The notes: generated by a model from the letters alone, not told the origin. Shown: positions 28,581 through 38,024, counted from the first letter of the stretch. The stretch: DNA of 64,000 nucleotides from CAYNST01 sp964546435 (GCA_964546435.1 CAZJKJ010000002.1:62001-126000); one strand, 5' to 3'. Translations and numbers: made by a program.

Positions 28581-29684
28581 TCAGTTACGGGGGCTGGCCG
28601 GGATCACAGGCGTCGCCAGGGCCACGTCGCTGTTCTGTCCGCGGTGCCGCAGCGCATGATCCAGCAACACCAGCGCTACCATGGCTTCGGCAATCGGGGT
28701 CGCACGGATACCGACACACGGATCATGGCGGCCGGTGGTGATCACTTCGACCGGATTCCCCTGGACATCCACGCTGCGGCCGGGAATGCGGATGCTGGAG
28801 GTCGGCTTGAGGGCGATATGCGCCACCAGATCCTGCCCGCTGGAGATACCCCCCAGCACGCCCCCGGCGTTATTGGACAGAAACCCCTCCGGGGTGATTT
28901 CGTCGCGATGCTCGGATCCCTTCTGCGCCACGGATGCAAACCCGGCACCGATCTCTACGCCTTTCACGGCGTTGATGCTCATCAACGCATGGGCGAGATC
29001 GGCGTCGAGTCGGTCAAATACCGGTTCGCCCAGCCCCGGCACCATATTGCGGGCCACGACCGTGATTTTCGCACCCACCGAATCGCCTTCCTTCTGCAGG
29101 GCTTTCATGTAGTCCTCCATGATCGACACTTTGGAGGCATCGGGACAATAGAACGGATTGCGGCCGATTTCGTTCCAGTCCACCGAATCGATGGCGATCG
29201 GCCCCAGCTGGGACAGATAACCGGTGATCTCGATGCCCCACAGCACCGCCAGCGCCTTTCTCGCCACCGCCCCGGCCGCCACCCGCATGGCCGTTTCCCG
29301 AGCCGATGACCGGCCGCCACCGCGATGGTCGCGAATGCCGTACTTCTGCAGATAGGTGTAGTCGGCGTGGGCGGGTCGGAACTGGTCTTTGATTTTCGAG
29401 TAATCCCTGGAGCGTTGATCCGTATTCTCGATCACCATGCCGATGGGCGTGCCGGTGGTTTTGCCTTCAAAGACACCGGAGAGTATCCGCACCTGATCGT
29501 CTTCACGCCGTTGGGTCGTAAAGCGCGACTGGCCGGGTTTGCGCCGATCGAGATCGCGCTGCACCCACTCTTCGTCCAGTTCGATCCCCGGCGGACAACC
29601 GTCGACGATGCAGCCAAGCGCCAACCCGTGGCTTTCGCCAAAGGTGGTCACCGAAAAGAGTTTTCCAAAAGTATTACCGGCCAT
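28581..29684 (-). CDS. aroC: chorismate synthase
   Basis: 367 residues. Last step of the shikimate pathway, an FMNH2-dependent elimination giving chorismate. GESHGLALGCIVDG, RPAHADYTY and GGGRSSARETAMRVAAGA are the family signatures. Sits between prmB and the MFS gene, an arrangement common in Pseudomonas relatives. Confidence 0.97.
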   Translation of the reverse strand: MAGNTFGKLFSVTTFGESHGLALGCIVDGCPPGIELDEEWVQRDLDRRKPGQSRFTTQRREDDQVRILSGVFEGKTTGTPIGMVIENTDQRSRDYSKIKDQFRPAHADYTYLQKYGIRDHRGGGRSSARETAMRVAAGAVARKALAVLWGIEITGYLSQLGPIAIDSVDWNEIGRNPFYCPDASKVSIMEDYMKALQKEGDSVGAKITVVARNMVPGLGEPVFDRLDADLAHALMSINAVKGVEIGAGFASVAQKGSEHRDEITPEGFLSNNAGGVLGGISSGQDLVAHIALKPTSSIRIPGRSVDVQGNPVEVITTGRHDPCVGIRATPIAEAMVALVLLDHALRHRGQNSDVALATPVIPASPRN

Positions 29685-29758
29685 GTCTGTCGGTCACCTT
29701 GTCTGTCTGCCACGTTGTAACAGGCCGCACTGACCTGTCGCTGATCTGATTGCACGAA

Positions 29759-30676
29759 TCACGCACTGCGCAGGGCGCTACGATGCTCGTGCAGTTGCTC
29801 GGCGGTCAACACAAAAACGCCATCCCCGCCCTGCTGCAAATCGATCCAGGTAAACGGGATAGTCGGGAAAGCCGCCTGGAGCGCTTCGGCACTGTTACCG
29901 ACTTCAACCACCAGGACGCCACCCGGATTCAGATGATCCGCTGCTTCACGCAGCAGACGGCGGGTGAAATCCAGACCATCCGCACCGGATTCCAGCGCCA
30001 GGCGCGGCTCCCAGTGAAATTCTTCCGGCAGGGACGCCATGTCCTGCACATCCACATATGGAGGATTGGACACGATCAGGTCGTAGCGTTCCGGCAAAGT
30101 TTCAAAAAGATCCGAGTGCACCGTTCGCACCCGCTCGTCGAGTTCGTGGCGGGTAATGTTGGTCCGGGCCACAGCCAGGGCGTCTTCGGATAGGTCACTC
30201 AAATCCACCACCGCCTCGGGGAAGGCATAGGCACAGGCGATACCTATGCAGCCACTGCCGGTGCACAGATCCAGGATTGAATCCGGCGCCTGCAGGAGCC
30301 AGGGCGCGAATTCCGCCTGAATCAGTTCGGCAATGGGGGACCGGGGTATCAGCACCCGGCGATCCACGGCGAATCTGAGGCCGGCAAACCAGGCCTCGCC
30401 CGTCAGGTAAGGCAGCGGCATGCGCTCGCTGATACGCCGCTCGCACGCACGCAACAGGTCTGCTCGCTCCGTCCGTGTTAACCGGGCCGGGAGCACTTGC
30501 TCCAGGCGCTGCCATGGCAGGGCGAGCGTCGCGGCGACCAGCTGAATGGCTTCATCCCAGGCATTGTCGGTACCGTGGCCAAAATGCAGACCGGCGCGCT
30601 CGAACCGGCTGGATGCCCAGCGGATCCAGTCCAGCACCGTTTTCAGATCCTTGCAGACCGACTCATCAGATCCCAT
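29759..30676 (-). CDS. prmB: 50S ribosomal protein L3 glutamine methyltransferase
   Basis: 305 residues from the ATG at 30676 (E. coli 310). The SAM-binding motif ILDLCTGSGCIGIACAYAFP and the glutamine-methylase motif NPPYVD are intact. It methylates Gln150 of L3 during ribosome assembly. PrmC is the paralogue, but the N-terminal half and the position before aroC favour PrmB. The frame is open upstream to 30799, rejected because the added residues are not family-like. Confidence 0.93.
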   Translation of the reverse strand: MGSDESVCKDLKTVLDWIRWASSRFERAGLHFGHGTDNAWDEAIQLVAATLALPWQRLEQVLPARLTRTERADLLRACERRISERMPLPYLTGEAWFAGLRFAVDRRVLIPRSPIAELIQAEFAPWLLQAPDSILDLCTGSGCIGIACAYAFPEAVVDLSDLSEDALAVARTNITRHELDERVRTVHSDLFETLPERYDLIVSNPPYVDVQDMASLPEEFHWEPRLALESGADGLDFTRRLLREAADHLNPGGVLVVEVGNSAEALQAAFPTIPFTWIDLQQGGDGVFVLTAEQLHEHRSALRSA

Positions 30677-30878
30677 GAATTGCCCTCGCCAAATGCCCGG
30701 CATTCTAGAGTGCATCCGCCCCGGGTTCAATTCACTGCAACAATTCCATGCCGCCGGGGTGCCAAAAACAAACACGGCCGGACCCTGACGTGACCGCAAA
30801 AAACTTTCGCTTTATCTGGACATTCGAATCGCTTAGGGTAACGGCCTTTTCTGTCCGGACTTGCGGGAAATTGTCGTT

Positions 30879-31424
30879 ATGAAAGAACACTTCGAAAAAA
30901 TCATCGAGGGGATAGGTGAAGACCTGAACCGTCCGGGACTGGTTGATACTCCGGCACGGGCCGCCGCAGCCTTTGAATTTCTCACCAGCGGGTATCGCCA
31001 GACGCTGGATGAAGTCGTCAACGGTGCGCTTTTCCCGTGCGAAGCCAACGATATGATCATCGTCAAGGATATCGAGCTGTACTCCATGTGCGAACACCAC
31101 ATGCTGCCTTTTATCGGTCGCGCCCACGTCGGTTACATCCCCCGGGACAAGGTGCTGGGGCTTTCCAAAATCGCCCGTATCGTCAACATGTACGCCCGCC
31201 GCCTGCAGATTCAGGAGCAGCTGACTCATGAGATAGCCACCGCGGTTGCCGACATTACCGACGCGGCCGGCGTCGCTGTCATCATCGAAGCGAAGCATTT
31301 GTGCATGATGATGCGGGGTGTCGAGAAACAGAATTCCCTGATGAAGACGTCGGCCATGCTCGGTGCGTTTCGCAACAATGCAGCGACCCGAACGGAGTTC
31401 CTGTCACTGATTTCCAAATCCTGA
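30879..31424 (+). CDS. folE: GTP cyclohydrolase I
   Basis: 181 residues from the ATG at 30879, with GCGGGAA upstream. First step of tetrahydrofolate synthesis. Zinc ligands are the Cys and His of SMCEHHMLP and the Cys of HLCMMMRG. Divergent from prmB and convergent with the DUF4892 gene. The only folate gene on the plus strand here. Confidence 0.97.
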   Translation: MKEHFEKIIEGIGEDLNRPGLVDTPARAAAAFEFLTSGYRQTLDEVVNGALFPCEANDMIIVKDIELYSMCEHHMLPFIGRAHVGYIPRDKVLGLSKIARIVNMYARRLQIQEQLTHEIATAVADITDAAGVAVIIEAKHLCMMMRGVEKQNSLMKTSAMLGAFRNNAATRTEFLSLISKS

Positions 31425-31447
31425 CATTCAGTTGCCGGTACCGGCAG

Positions 31448-32353
31448 TCAGTTGCCGGTGATCAGCTCTACCCGGGGTTGCTTCGGCAGACCCACAGGCG
31501 CCAGACTGCCCACACCGTGGGCAGTGATCGCGTCGGTCGCAACACCCGCCTCACGCAGGGACTGCAAAACAAACGTCGCATACAGCCGGGACTTTGCCTG
31601 CTCGGCGTCAAGTTTCCCGCCTTCATAGGAGTGACCGACCAGCCTCATGGGCTTGCCTTTGTTGTTGGCGAAGTATGCCCGCAGGACGGCGATGCTGCGC
31701 TCTGAAATCTGGGGAGCGCCGGCGGCGTCGAGGGTAAAGTCGGGGACCCGGTAGTGACCACTGCGCGCCAATGACTGTTCCACCACTTCTGGCTGCAGCG
31801 CCGCAGCCATGTCCGGGCCGGCTGTAATCTGATCCCACTGCAGGTAAACCCGCTTGTTGCCACGCTGCACCAGATATAGCACCACATAGCCGCTGCTTGC
31901 CCCGTTGCGCGTCTCCCAGACCGAATAGTTCTGGAAAGAATCCATGCCGAACAGCTGCTTTACGTTGAAGAACTCATTGGCCCAGCCGCTGCTGCTGCCA
32001 CAATCCAGCCCGTCACAATTGAACAGCAGCCGATGCGCTGTAGAGGCTTTGTAGAAGCCCAGCAGCTGGCGCTCTGCCTGCTTGAACCCCAGTGCCGGTT
32101 TCAGTTCGTACGTCGCCCGCTTTATCGACCCCGTCACCAGTTGCAGCTTTTCCGCCCGCCACTGGCCGTTGACCTTTTTGATGGAGCTGGTGACGAGCCG
32201 GTATTCGCCGGTGGCCGCTCCGGTTTCGTAGACCAACCGGGCACCGTCGAGCATTTCCGGGGGGGCGACCTGGGCCTGAACACCGGACCATGACAGTGCC
32301 AGCAGTACGCCAAGAAATAACGAGCTCAAGGCCCGCGCAGAACAGTTTTTCAC
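31448..32353 (-). CDS. DUF4892 protein with an OmpA-like C-terminus
   Basis: 301 residues from a GTG at 32353 that overlaps the hydrolase stop (GTGA). Signal peptide to about residue 27 (SGVQAQ). The middle is the DUF4892 region with a disulfide-like pair in FNCDGLDCGSS. Residues about 215-301 read as an OmpA_C fold: LRAYFANN, MRLVGHSYEGG, a Leu-rich helix, GVATDAITAHGVG and PRVELITG. The Asp and Arg that bind diaminopimelate in OmpA domains are replaced (GHSY for GHTD, QPRVE for RRVE), so peptidoglycan binding is doubtful. Function unknown. Confidence 0.75.
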   Translation of the reverse strand: MKNCSARALSSLFLGVLLALSWSGVQAQVAPPEMLDGARLVYETGAATGEYRLVTSSIKKVNGQWRAEKLQLVTGSIKRATYELKPALGFKQAERQLLGFYKASTAHRLLFNCDGLDCGSSSGWANEFFNVKQLFGMDSFQNYSVWETRNGASSGYVVLYLVQRGNKRVYLQWDQITAGPDMAAALQPEVVEQSLARSGHYRVPDFTLDAAGAPQISERSIAVLRAYFANNKGKPMRLVGHSYEGGKLDAEQAKSRLYATFVLQSLREAGVATDAITAHGVGSLAPVGLPKQPRVELITGN

Positions 32354-33237
32354 GATTGGGGATTTCCATTGGAATGCAGCTGCAGGTTTATGATTTCCGC
32401 GACCGCCCGATACTGCTCACTCATATGGAGATGATGGGAGCCGGGCAATTCGATCCGCTGAACAAATGCGAGGGCTTCGATCCGGCGCATGCTGGCTGGA
32501 TCCTGCACCAGAAGACCGCTGCTGGCCTGTACAAGACACGTCCGCGCCTGGATACGCCGGATAAAGGCATCGACCTGCGCCTGTGAATAGCGGATTTCGA
32601 CGGGGGCCATGTGACCGTAGTCATAGTGCCAGAAATAACCCCGCTCATCCTGCTGCACACCGTACCGCGCCAGCACTTGGGCATCCACCTGATTGACGGG
32701 AACCAACCCTCGGGCTCTGGCGGTGACCGTCTCTTCGAAGGAGCGGTAATAGTGCCGTGGGCGCTGTCGCACCCCGTGCAGGGAACTGATCGCCTCCTGC
32801 AGAATTTCGGGTGCCGCTTCGGCGGCCTCCATTTTGGGAAAGAACCCTTCGATCAGATTGACGTGCCGTATTTTTTCCGGAAATGTTCCCGCCGCCAGCA
32901 GGGCGGTGGCCGCGCCCCGGGAGTGCCCGATCAGGCTGAACTCGGACCAGCTCAGTTGCCGCGCCACCTCGAACAGGTCGGCAACATCCTGCCAGAGGCT
33001 GTAGGCGCCAAAATGGGGTCGGGCGTCGCTGAGCCCCTGCCCGGCCGCATCAATACAGACCAGATCAAGCGTCGGCAACAGGGGAGCCAGAAAATCGAAG
33101 GAAGCACAATTATCCAGCCAGCCGTGGAGCGCCAGCACCGGCATGCCACCAGGCTTGCCCCAGCGTTTACCGGTCACCCGCAATTGCCCGCAGCGGAACT
33201 CGACCGCCTTACCGCCGTTCAGGGGTGATGAATCCAA
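32350..33237 (-). CDS. alpha/beta hydrolase
   Basis: 295 residues from a TTG at 33237 that has GGAG eight bases upstream and overlaps sixA by 19 bases; no ATG lies early enough. The nucleophile elbow GHSRG (Ser106) and the LHGWLDN oxyanion segment are typical of esterases and epoxide-hydrolase-like enzymes; the catalytic His is in GSHHLHM near the C-terminus. A specific substrate cannot be named. Coupled to the DUF4892 gene. Confidence 0.85.
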   Translation of the reverse strand: MDSSPLNGGKAVEFRCGQLRVTGKRWGKPGGMPVLALHGWLDNCASFDFLAPLLPTLDLVCIDAAGQGLSDARPHFGAYSLWQDVADLFEVARQLSWSEFSLIGHSRGAATALLAAGTFPEKIRHVNLIEGFFPKMEAAEAAPEILQEAISSLHGVRQRPRHYYRSFEETVTARARGLVPVNQVDAQVLARYGVQQDERGYFWHYDYGHMAPVEIRYSQAQVDAFIRRIQARTCLVQASSGLLVQDPASMRRIEALAFVQRIELPGSHHLHMSEQYRAVAEIINLQLHSNGNPQS

Positions 33238-33692
33238 CGCAATACTCCAAGTCCTTTAGCGACGACAGTGCCGGTATCGATGGCAGCAATACTGCCGGTA
33301 CTCAACCGGTATTGACCCGGTTCGAGGCCGCACAGCTCGTCCAGCAGGGTGCCGAGCAAGGGTTGATGGGAGACCAGCAGCACCCGCTTGACGAGCTCAT
33401 GCTGCCGGTAAAGTCTTTCGATGATTTCGTGAGGATTGCCGCCGGGTGTCAGGAACGGGCAGGTCGTGGCCACGACTCCGGCAAGTTCCGGAAGGTGCCG
33501 CTGCACCTCGTCCCAGGTTTGCTGGGCTCGCAGATAGGGACTGACCCACACCGTGTCGACCGCGCCAATTGCTGCGGCACAGGGGTTCAGCACTCGGCGT
33601 ATCTCTTCGCGCCCGGCGGGTGTCAGGGGCCTTTGGCTATCTTTCGCCGCTTTGGGCTCTGCGCGACCGTGCCGCAAAATGATCACTTCCAT
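33219..33692 (-). CDS. sixA: SixA-type phosphohistidine phosphatase
   Basis: 157 residues, the length of SixA. The phosphohistidine loop LRHGRAEP has the catalytic His8, and a second His is in LVSHQPLLG. SixA proteins remove phosphate from histidine phosphotransfer domains (ArcB, nitrogen PTS in E. coli). Ends inside the hydrolase start. Confidence 0.9.
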   Translation of the reverse strand: MEVIILRHGRAEPKAAKDSQRPLTPAGREEIRRVLNPCAAAIGAVDTVWVSPYLRAQQTWDEVQRHLPELAGVVATTCPFLTPGGNPHEIIERLYRQHELVKRVLLVSHQPLLGTLLDELCGLEPGQYRLSTGSIAAIDTGTVVAKGLGVLRWIHHP

Positions 33693-33776
33693 CAGCGTTC
33701 CTCCACTAGAGACACTCCGGCAGCGTGGCTGGAATCAGCACGACGCCGGAGCTCCTGCGGTCATTATTTTTATGGA

Positions 33777-34613
33777 CTAAGTTCGCCGGCCGCGACCCTT
33801 TCTGGAGGACTCCGGTTGTTCACCGTCGCTCGCCGGTGGGATGATTCCTCCCCCATCGCCAGGCGCTTCGTCCCGGACAATGTCGTCATTCTCGGTGAAG
33901 CCGGTCTGACCGAACCGCGCATCGGGTTCGAGCGTTTCGTCCAGATCGTCGGCATCTCTGGAAGCGTCGCCGCTGGCGCGAATGTCATCGTCCACGTTCA
34001 CAATCCCGCCATCAGTCCCCGACGGAGTTGCGCCGGGCGCGGGCGGAACGATTGGGGCGCTGTCGATCACCGGGTCGGTCTCGGGTGCGTAGTCGTCGAC
34101 TGGTACGCTGCCTTCGGTTTTGTAGCTGTCTGTTTTGTAGCTTTCTGATTTGTAGCTGTCTGATTCGTAGCTTTCTGCTTCATTGCTTTCGGACGGGTAG
34201 CTTTCGGACTGGTAGCTGTCGGACTGGTAGCTGTCGGACTTGTCGCTGCCCGGTTCATAGCGGTCCGGTTCATTGTCGAGGGATTCGCCGGGGACTTCAG
34301 GCTCGCGCACTGCAACCGTGTGCGTTTCCACTTCCACCGGGGCGGAGGGCCAGTCGGCAAAGGGAAACGGTTTGTAATCACTGTTGTAGGTCAGGAATAG
34401 CAGCATCTGATTGATATGCATGGTCAACTCGTGACCGAACACCCGCAGTTTCGCGTTTTCGGCGCCACTCAACAGGGCAAAGGCGAACTGCACAATAACA
34501 ATCACGACCATCAGGAAGGAGGCGATGTAAAGGAAAAATGCGAACAGGATCATGTATAAAAAACGCACCCAGTGCTTGCTGGATGTCAAATTGCTGCGCA
34601 GTTGCTCGTCCAT
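33777..34613 (-). CDS. DUF4389 membrane protein with a long repetitive acidic tail
   Basis: 278 residues from the ATG at 34613, 11 bases after gpsA. Residues 1-90 are the DUF4389 domain: a cytoplasmic start, one long membrane segment (about 20-50, FLYMILFAFFLYIASFLM), and HINQMLLFLTYNSDYKPFPFADWP. The remaining 185 residues are low-complexity, rich in Ser, Tyr, Asp and Glu, built in part from ten five-residue repeats (see the repeat feature), then an acidic, Pro/Gly-rich end. Most DUF4389 proteins are about 100-200 residues, so the tail is an addition. Function unknown; the gene usually sits next to sixA and gpsA. Confidence 0.8.
   Translation of the reverse strand: MDEQLRSNLTSSKHWVRFLYMILFAFFLYIASFLMVVIVIVQFAFALLSGAENAKLRVFGHELTMHINQMLLFLTYNSDYKPFPFADWPSAPVEVETHTVAVREPEVPGESLDNEPDRYEPGSDKSDSYQSDSYQSESYPSESNEAESYESDSYKSESYKTDSYKTEGSVPVDDYAPETDPVIDSAPIVPPAPGATPSGTDGGIVNVDDDIRASGDASRDADDLDETLEPDARFGQTGFTENDDIVRDEAPGDGGGIIPPASDGEQPESSRKGRGRRT
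34123..34272. repeat. ten tandem 15-base units in the DUF4389 gene
   Basis: Ten consecutive 15-base units, consensus TAGCT(G/T)TC(T/G)GA(T/C)T(T/G)G on the plus strand, in frame with the gene on the minus strand. Each encodes a five-residue unit, mostly Lys/Gln/Glu-Ser/Thr-Asp/Glu-Ser-Tyr. The outer units have diverged, the central ones are nearly identical. Confidence 0.95.
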
Positions 34614-34623
34614 AATTTCCCCA

Positions 34624-35655
34624 CTAAGTTTGTTGGCTGTATTCGACATCGGATGCCATGGCACCGCTCATTAACCCGGTAATTGCCTGTTCAATATCCT
34701 TGCCCTCGAACATTATTCCGTACAGTGCGGACGCCAGGGGCATATAGACTTTCAGCGCGTCAGCCTTCGGCTTGACGATTTTCAACGTGTTCACGCCTTC
34801 CGCCACCTGACCGATCTCCTGCAGCGCCTGTTCCAGAGGCACACCCTTCCCCATCGCGTAACCGACCCGGTAGTTGCGACTGAGATCCGAACTGCAGGTA
34901 AGAAACAGGTCTCCGACCCCGGCCAGCCCGAGGAAGGTTACCGGATCCGCTCCCAGTGCATTCGCAAAGCGGCTCATCTCGGCCAGGCTACGGGTCAGCA
35001 GCATTGCCTGGGTGTTGTAACCACAGCCACGTGCGATTGCCAGGCCGGTAATGATGGCATAAATGTTCTTCAGTGCACCAGCAAGCTCGACGCCGTAGCG
35101 GTCCCGGTTCATGTACACCCGGAAAGTGCGGGAGGAAAAGAGCGTGGGGATCGTCTGCAGGATTTCTTCATCCGTACTGGCGATGACGCTGCCGGTGTAC
35201 TGGTTCTGGATGATCTCCTTCGCAAAGTTGGGTCCACTTAAAACGCCGATCTTCACGCCGGTCAGCTCCTGTTCCAGGATCTGGCTCATCAACGTAAAGT
35301 TCGGCGCTTCGACCCCTTTGGTCGCACTCACCATCATGGTGCCGGGATGCACCAGCGGTGCGATGGCGCGCACCACGTCCCGAAAGGAACCGCTCGGTAC
35401 GGCCAGCACGATGATGCGGCTGCGCCCTACGCTTTCGGCCAGATCGCTGGTAACGTTCAGCCCCGGATGCAGCTGGTAACCCGGAAGGTACTGGCGGTTT
35501 TCCCGCTTCTGTTGCGTTTCTTCAGCGCGCCCGTGATCCCGCAACCACAGGTAGGTTTTGTGACCATTGGTGGCGATGATATTGGCCAGCGCCGTCCCGA
35601 AACTCCCGCCGCCGAGCACGGCAACCGTCTGACCTTGATCGTCTTTGCTTTTCAT
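34624..35655 (-). CDS. gpsA: glycerol-3-phosphate dehydrogenase [NAD(P)+]
   Basis: 343 residues. Makes glycerol 3-phosphate for phospholipid synthesis. NAD-binding GGGSFGTALANI, the LSGPNFAKEI motif and the catalytic Lys of GALKNIYAIITG are intact. Upstream member of a gpsA-DUF4389-sixA series. Confidence 0.97.
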   Translation of the reverse strand: MKSKDDQGQTVAVLGGGSFGTALANIIATNGHKTYLWLRDHGRAEETQQKRENRQYLPGYQLHPGLNVTSDLAESVGRSRIIVLAVPSGSFRDVVRAIAPLVHPGTMMVSATKGVEAPNFTLMSQILEQELTGVKIGVLSGPNFAKEIIQNQYTGSVIASTDEEILQTIPTLFSSRTFRVYMNRDRYGVELAGALKNIYAIITGLAIARGCGYNTQAMLLTRSLAEMSRFANALGADPVTFLGLAGVGDLFLTCSSDLSRNYRVGYAMGKGVPLEQALQEIGQVAEGVNTLKIVKPKADALKVYMPLASALYGIMFEGKDIEQAITGLMSGAMASDVEYSQQT

Positions 35656-35727
35656 TGCCGTTTCTTCCAGTCTCGACTTTTTTGGTATGGACCACAGTTC
35701 TGCCCCTGCGGTAGATAATGCGCACGT

Positions 35728-35761
35728 CCAAAAGACATTACCCGCCGGAAAGCGGGTAATG
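35728..35761 (-). terminator. Rho-independent terminator after htpG
   Basis: ATTACCCGC (35737-35745) and GCGGGTAAT (35752-35760) pair perfectly around a 6-base loop; on the minus strand TCTTTT follows. Located 37 bases past the htpG stop and before gpsA. Confidence 0.85.
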
Positions 35762-35796
35762 TGAGGACGGGTCCAGGGTTTGTTCCCAGGATGGCT

Positions 35797-37707
35797 TTAC
35801 CGGAACAGATCCAGCAGCAACCGGTTCAGCCTCTGAACATAGGCGGCGGGGTCCGTCAGGTGGCCGCCTTCTGCCAGACTGGCCTGATCAAAAAGTATAC
35901 GAGCAAGATCGGCAAAGCGGTCTTCGTCCGATTCATGATCGATCTTGATCACCAGCGGGTGCTGCGGATTGATTTCGATAACGGGTTTGGACTCGGGGAC
36001 TTTCTGCCCGGCGGATTCCAGCAGCCGGCGCATCTGGGCACCCATGTCGTGTTCGCCCACTACCAGACACGCGGGAGAATCAGTGAGCCGGTGCGTCACC
36101 CGCACATCCTCGACGGATTCGCTCAGCGCGTCTTTCATGCGCTTGACCAGGCTTTGCGCCTGCTCTTCAACTTTCTTGTGTTCTTCTTTCTCTTCTTCGG
36201 TCTCAACCTGGCCAAGATCCAGCGACCCTTTGCCCACATCCTGCAAGGGCTTTTCCTGATACTCCATCAGATGACCCATCAACCAGTCATCCACGCGATC
36301 ACTCAGCACCAGCACCTCGATTCCCTTCTTGCGGAACACTTCAAGGTGAGGGCTGTTTTTGGCGGTATTGAAGTTTTCGGCCACCACATAATAGATTTTG
36401 TCCTGGCCTTCCTTCATGCGCTCAATATATTGATCCAGCGACTGGTTCTGCTCGGCAGAATCCGTGTGGGTCGTGGAAAAACGCAACAACTTGGCGATTT
36501 TTTCCCGGTTCGCATAATCTTCCGCCGGCCCTTCTTTGAGCACCTGCCCGAATTCAGACCAGAATGTCGCGTACTTTTCCGGCTCGTTGGCAGCCAGCTT
36601 GGTCAACATGTCCAGCGCCCGCTTGGTGAGTGCGGATTTCATGCTGTCGACATTGGGATCTTTCTGCAGAATTTCCCGGGATACGTTCAGGGACAGATCA
36701 TTGGAGTCCACCACGCCCTTGATAAAGCGCAGATACATGGGCAGGAACTGATCGGCCTCGTCCATGATAAACGTGCGTTGCACATACAGCTTCAAGCCGC
36801 GGGTACCTTCGCGGTTATACATGTCGAAGGGCGCGCGCGTCGGCAGATACAACAACGAGGTGTAATCGAGCTTGCCTTCCACCCGGTTGTGACTCCAGGT
36901 CAACGGATCACTGAAGTCATGGCTGATGTGCTTGTAAAATTCGGTGTACTCGTCGTCGGTAATATCACTGCGCGAGCGGGTCCACAGGGCCGTAGCCTTG
37001 TTGATGGTTTCGTCTTCCGGTTCTTGGTTTTCCTGGCTGTCCTTGTCTTCACCGAAATGCTCTTTCTGCATGACGATCGGCAGAGAAATATGATCGGAAT
37101 ACTTTTTGATGATCGAGCGGAGTCGCCAGCCGTCCGCAAAATCTTCTTCACCTTTTTTCAGGTGCAGCACCACGCGTGTGCCCCGCGCCGGCATGTCTAC
37201 CGATTCAATGGTGTAATCCGCCTCGCCCGCGCTTGCCCAGTGCACCGCTTCTGCGGCCGGCAGTCCGGCCCGGCGGGAAAATACGTCCACTTTGTCGGCC
37301 ACAATAAACGCAGAATAAAAGCCCACGCCGAACTGACCGATCAACTGGGAATCCTTCTTGCGATCACCGGAGAGTTTTTCCAGAAACTGGGCCGTGCCGG
37401 ATTTGGCGATGGTGCCGAGATTGTCGATGGCTTCGGCCCGACTCATGCCGATGCCGTTATCTTCGATGGTGATGGTTCTCGCGTCCTTGTCGAAACTGAT
37501 GCGGATCCTCAGATCCGGGTCATTCTCATAAAGCTCGGGATTTTCCAGCGCTTCAAAACGCAACTTGTCCGCCGCGTCCGAGGCATTGGAGACCAGCTCC
37601 CGCAGAAAGATTTCCTTGTTCGAGTACAAGGAATGAATCATCAGATGCAAAAGCTGCTTGGCTTCGGTCTCAAAACCGCGCGTTTCGGGTTCGGCGCTAA
37701 CTGTCAT
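35797..37707 (-). CDS. htpG: Hsp90-family chaperone HtpG
   Basis: 636 residues, the normal length. GHKL ATPase motifs in the N-terminal domain: LVSNASDAADKLRF, DNGIGMS and GQFGVGFYSAF, then the middle and C-terminal dimerisation domains without truncation. A sigma-32 promoter lies upstream (37833-37858) and a terminator downstream, so it is a monocistronic heat-shock gene. Confidence 0.98.
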   Translation of the reverse strand: MTVSAEPETRGFETEAKQLLHLMIHSLYSNKEIFLRELVSNASDAADKLRFEALENPELYENDPDLRIRISFDKDARTITIEDNGIGMSRAEAIDNLGTIAKSGTAQFLEKLSGDRKKDSQLIGQFGVGFYSAFIVADKVDVFSRRAGLPAAEAVHWASAGEADYTIESVDMPARGTRVVLHLKKGEEDFADGWRLRSIIKKYSDHISLPIVMQKEHFGEDKDSQENQEPEDETINKATALWTRSRSDITDDEYTEFYKHISHDFSDPLTWSHNRVEGKLDYTSLLYLPTRAPFDMYNREGTRGLKLYVQRTFIMDEADQFLPMYLRFIKGVVDSNDLSLNVSREILQKDPNVDSMKSALTKRALDMLTKLAANEPEKYATFWSEFGQVLKEGPAEDYANREKIAKLLRFSTTHTDSAEQNQSLDQYIERMKEGQDKIYYVVAENFNTAKNSPHLEVFRKKGIEVLVLSDRVDDWLMGHLMEYQEKPLQDVGKGSLDLGQVETEEEKEEHKKVEEQAQSLVKRMKDALSESVEDVRVTHRLTDSPACLVVGEHDMGAQMRRLLESAGQKVPESKPVIEINPQHPLVIKIDHESDEDRFADLARILFDQASLAEGGHLTDPAAYVQRLNRLLLDLFR

Positions 37708-38024
37708 TTTTATCTCCTGTTGGAATCAATTCGTCACCAATCACGCGGAGGCCGCGGACGTGGCTACCGTCTGCCCGGCAAGTCGAAAGGTGCCTGCCGG
37801 CTCTGTGAGCAACCGCTTAAGGAACAGGCAAAATGGGGGTTGTGCGCCGTAATTCAAGCGCCGGATGCAGACGATTGCATTCGGGATATTCCGGGAAGAC
37901 AGGCGTGATGCCGGGCTCTGGTGGTGCTGGGCCACAAAGCGCCGGGCATCGCTCAGGTTGAAAATGTGCTTGGGCGGTGATGCCGGTCAATCACGCCGGC
38001 ACGCGCCCCGACTATCGGGGACAA
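37708..38024. other. 317-base gene-free stretch upstream of htpG
   Basis: Holds the htpG heat-shock promoter and, just past the lipoprotein stop, a CCCCGA/TCGGGG hairpin (38006-38020) with no T-run. The short open frames here are not protein-like. Confidence 0.5.
37833..37858 (-). promoter_or_regulatory. sigma-32 heat-shock promoter of htpG
   Basis: On the minus strand CTTGAA (37853-37858) and CCCCAT (37833-37838) are separated by 14 bases, matching the RpoH consensus. The start site would be near 37826, leaving a leader of about 120 bases. Seen directly; use is inferred from the known regulation of htpG. Confidence 0.8.

Noticed and set aside
35761..37908. Long open frame (715 codons) on the plus strand opposite htpG
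   Set aside because: Exact antisense shadow of a strongly conserved gene; translated sequence is not protein-like and has no ribosome-binding site.
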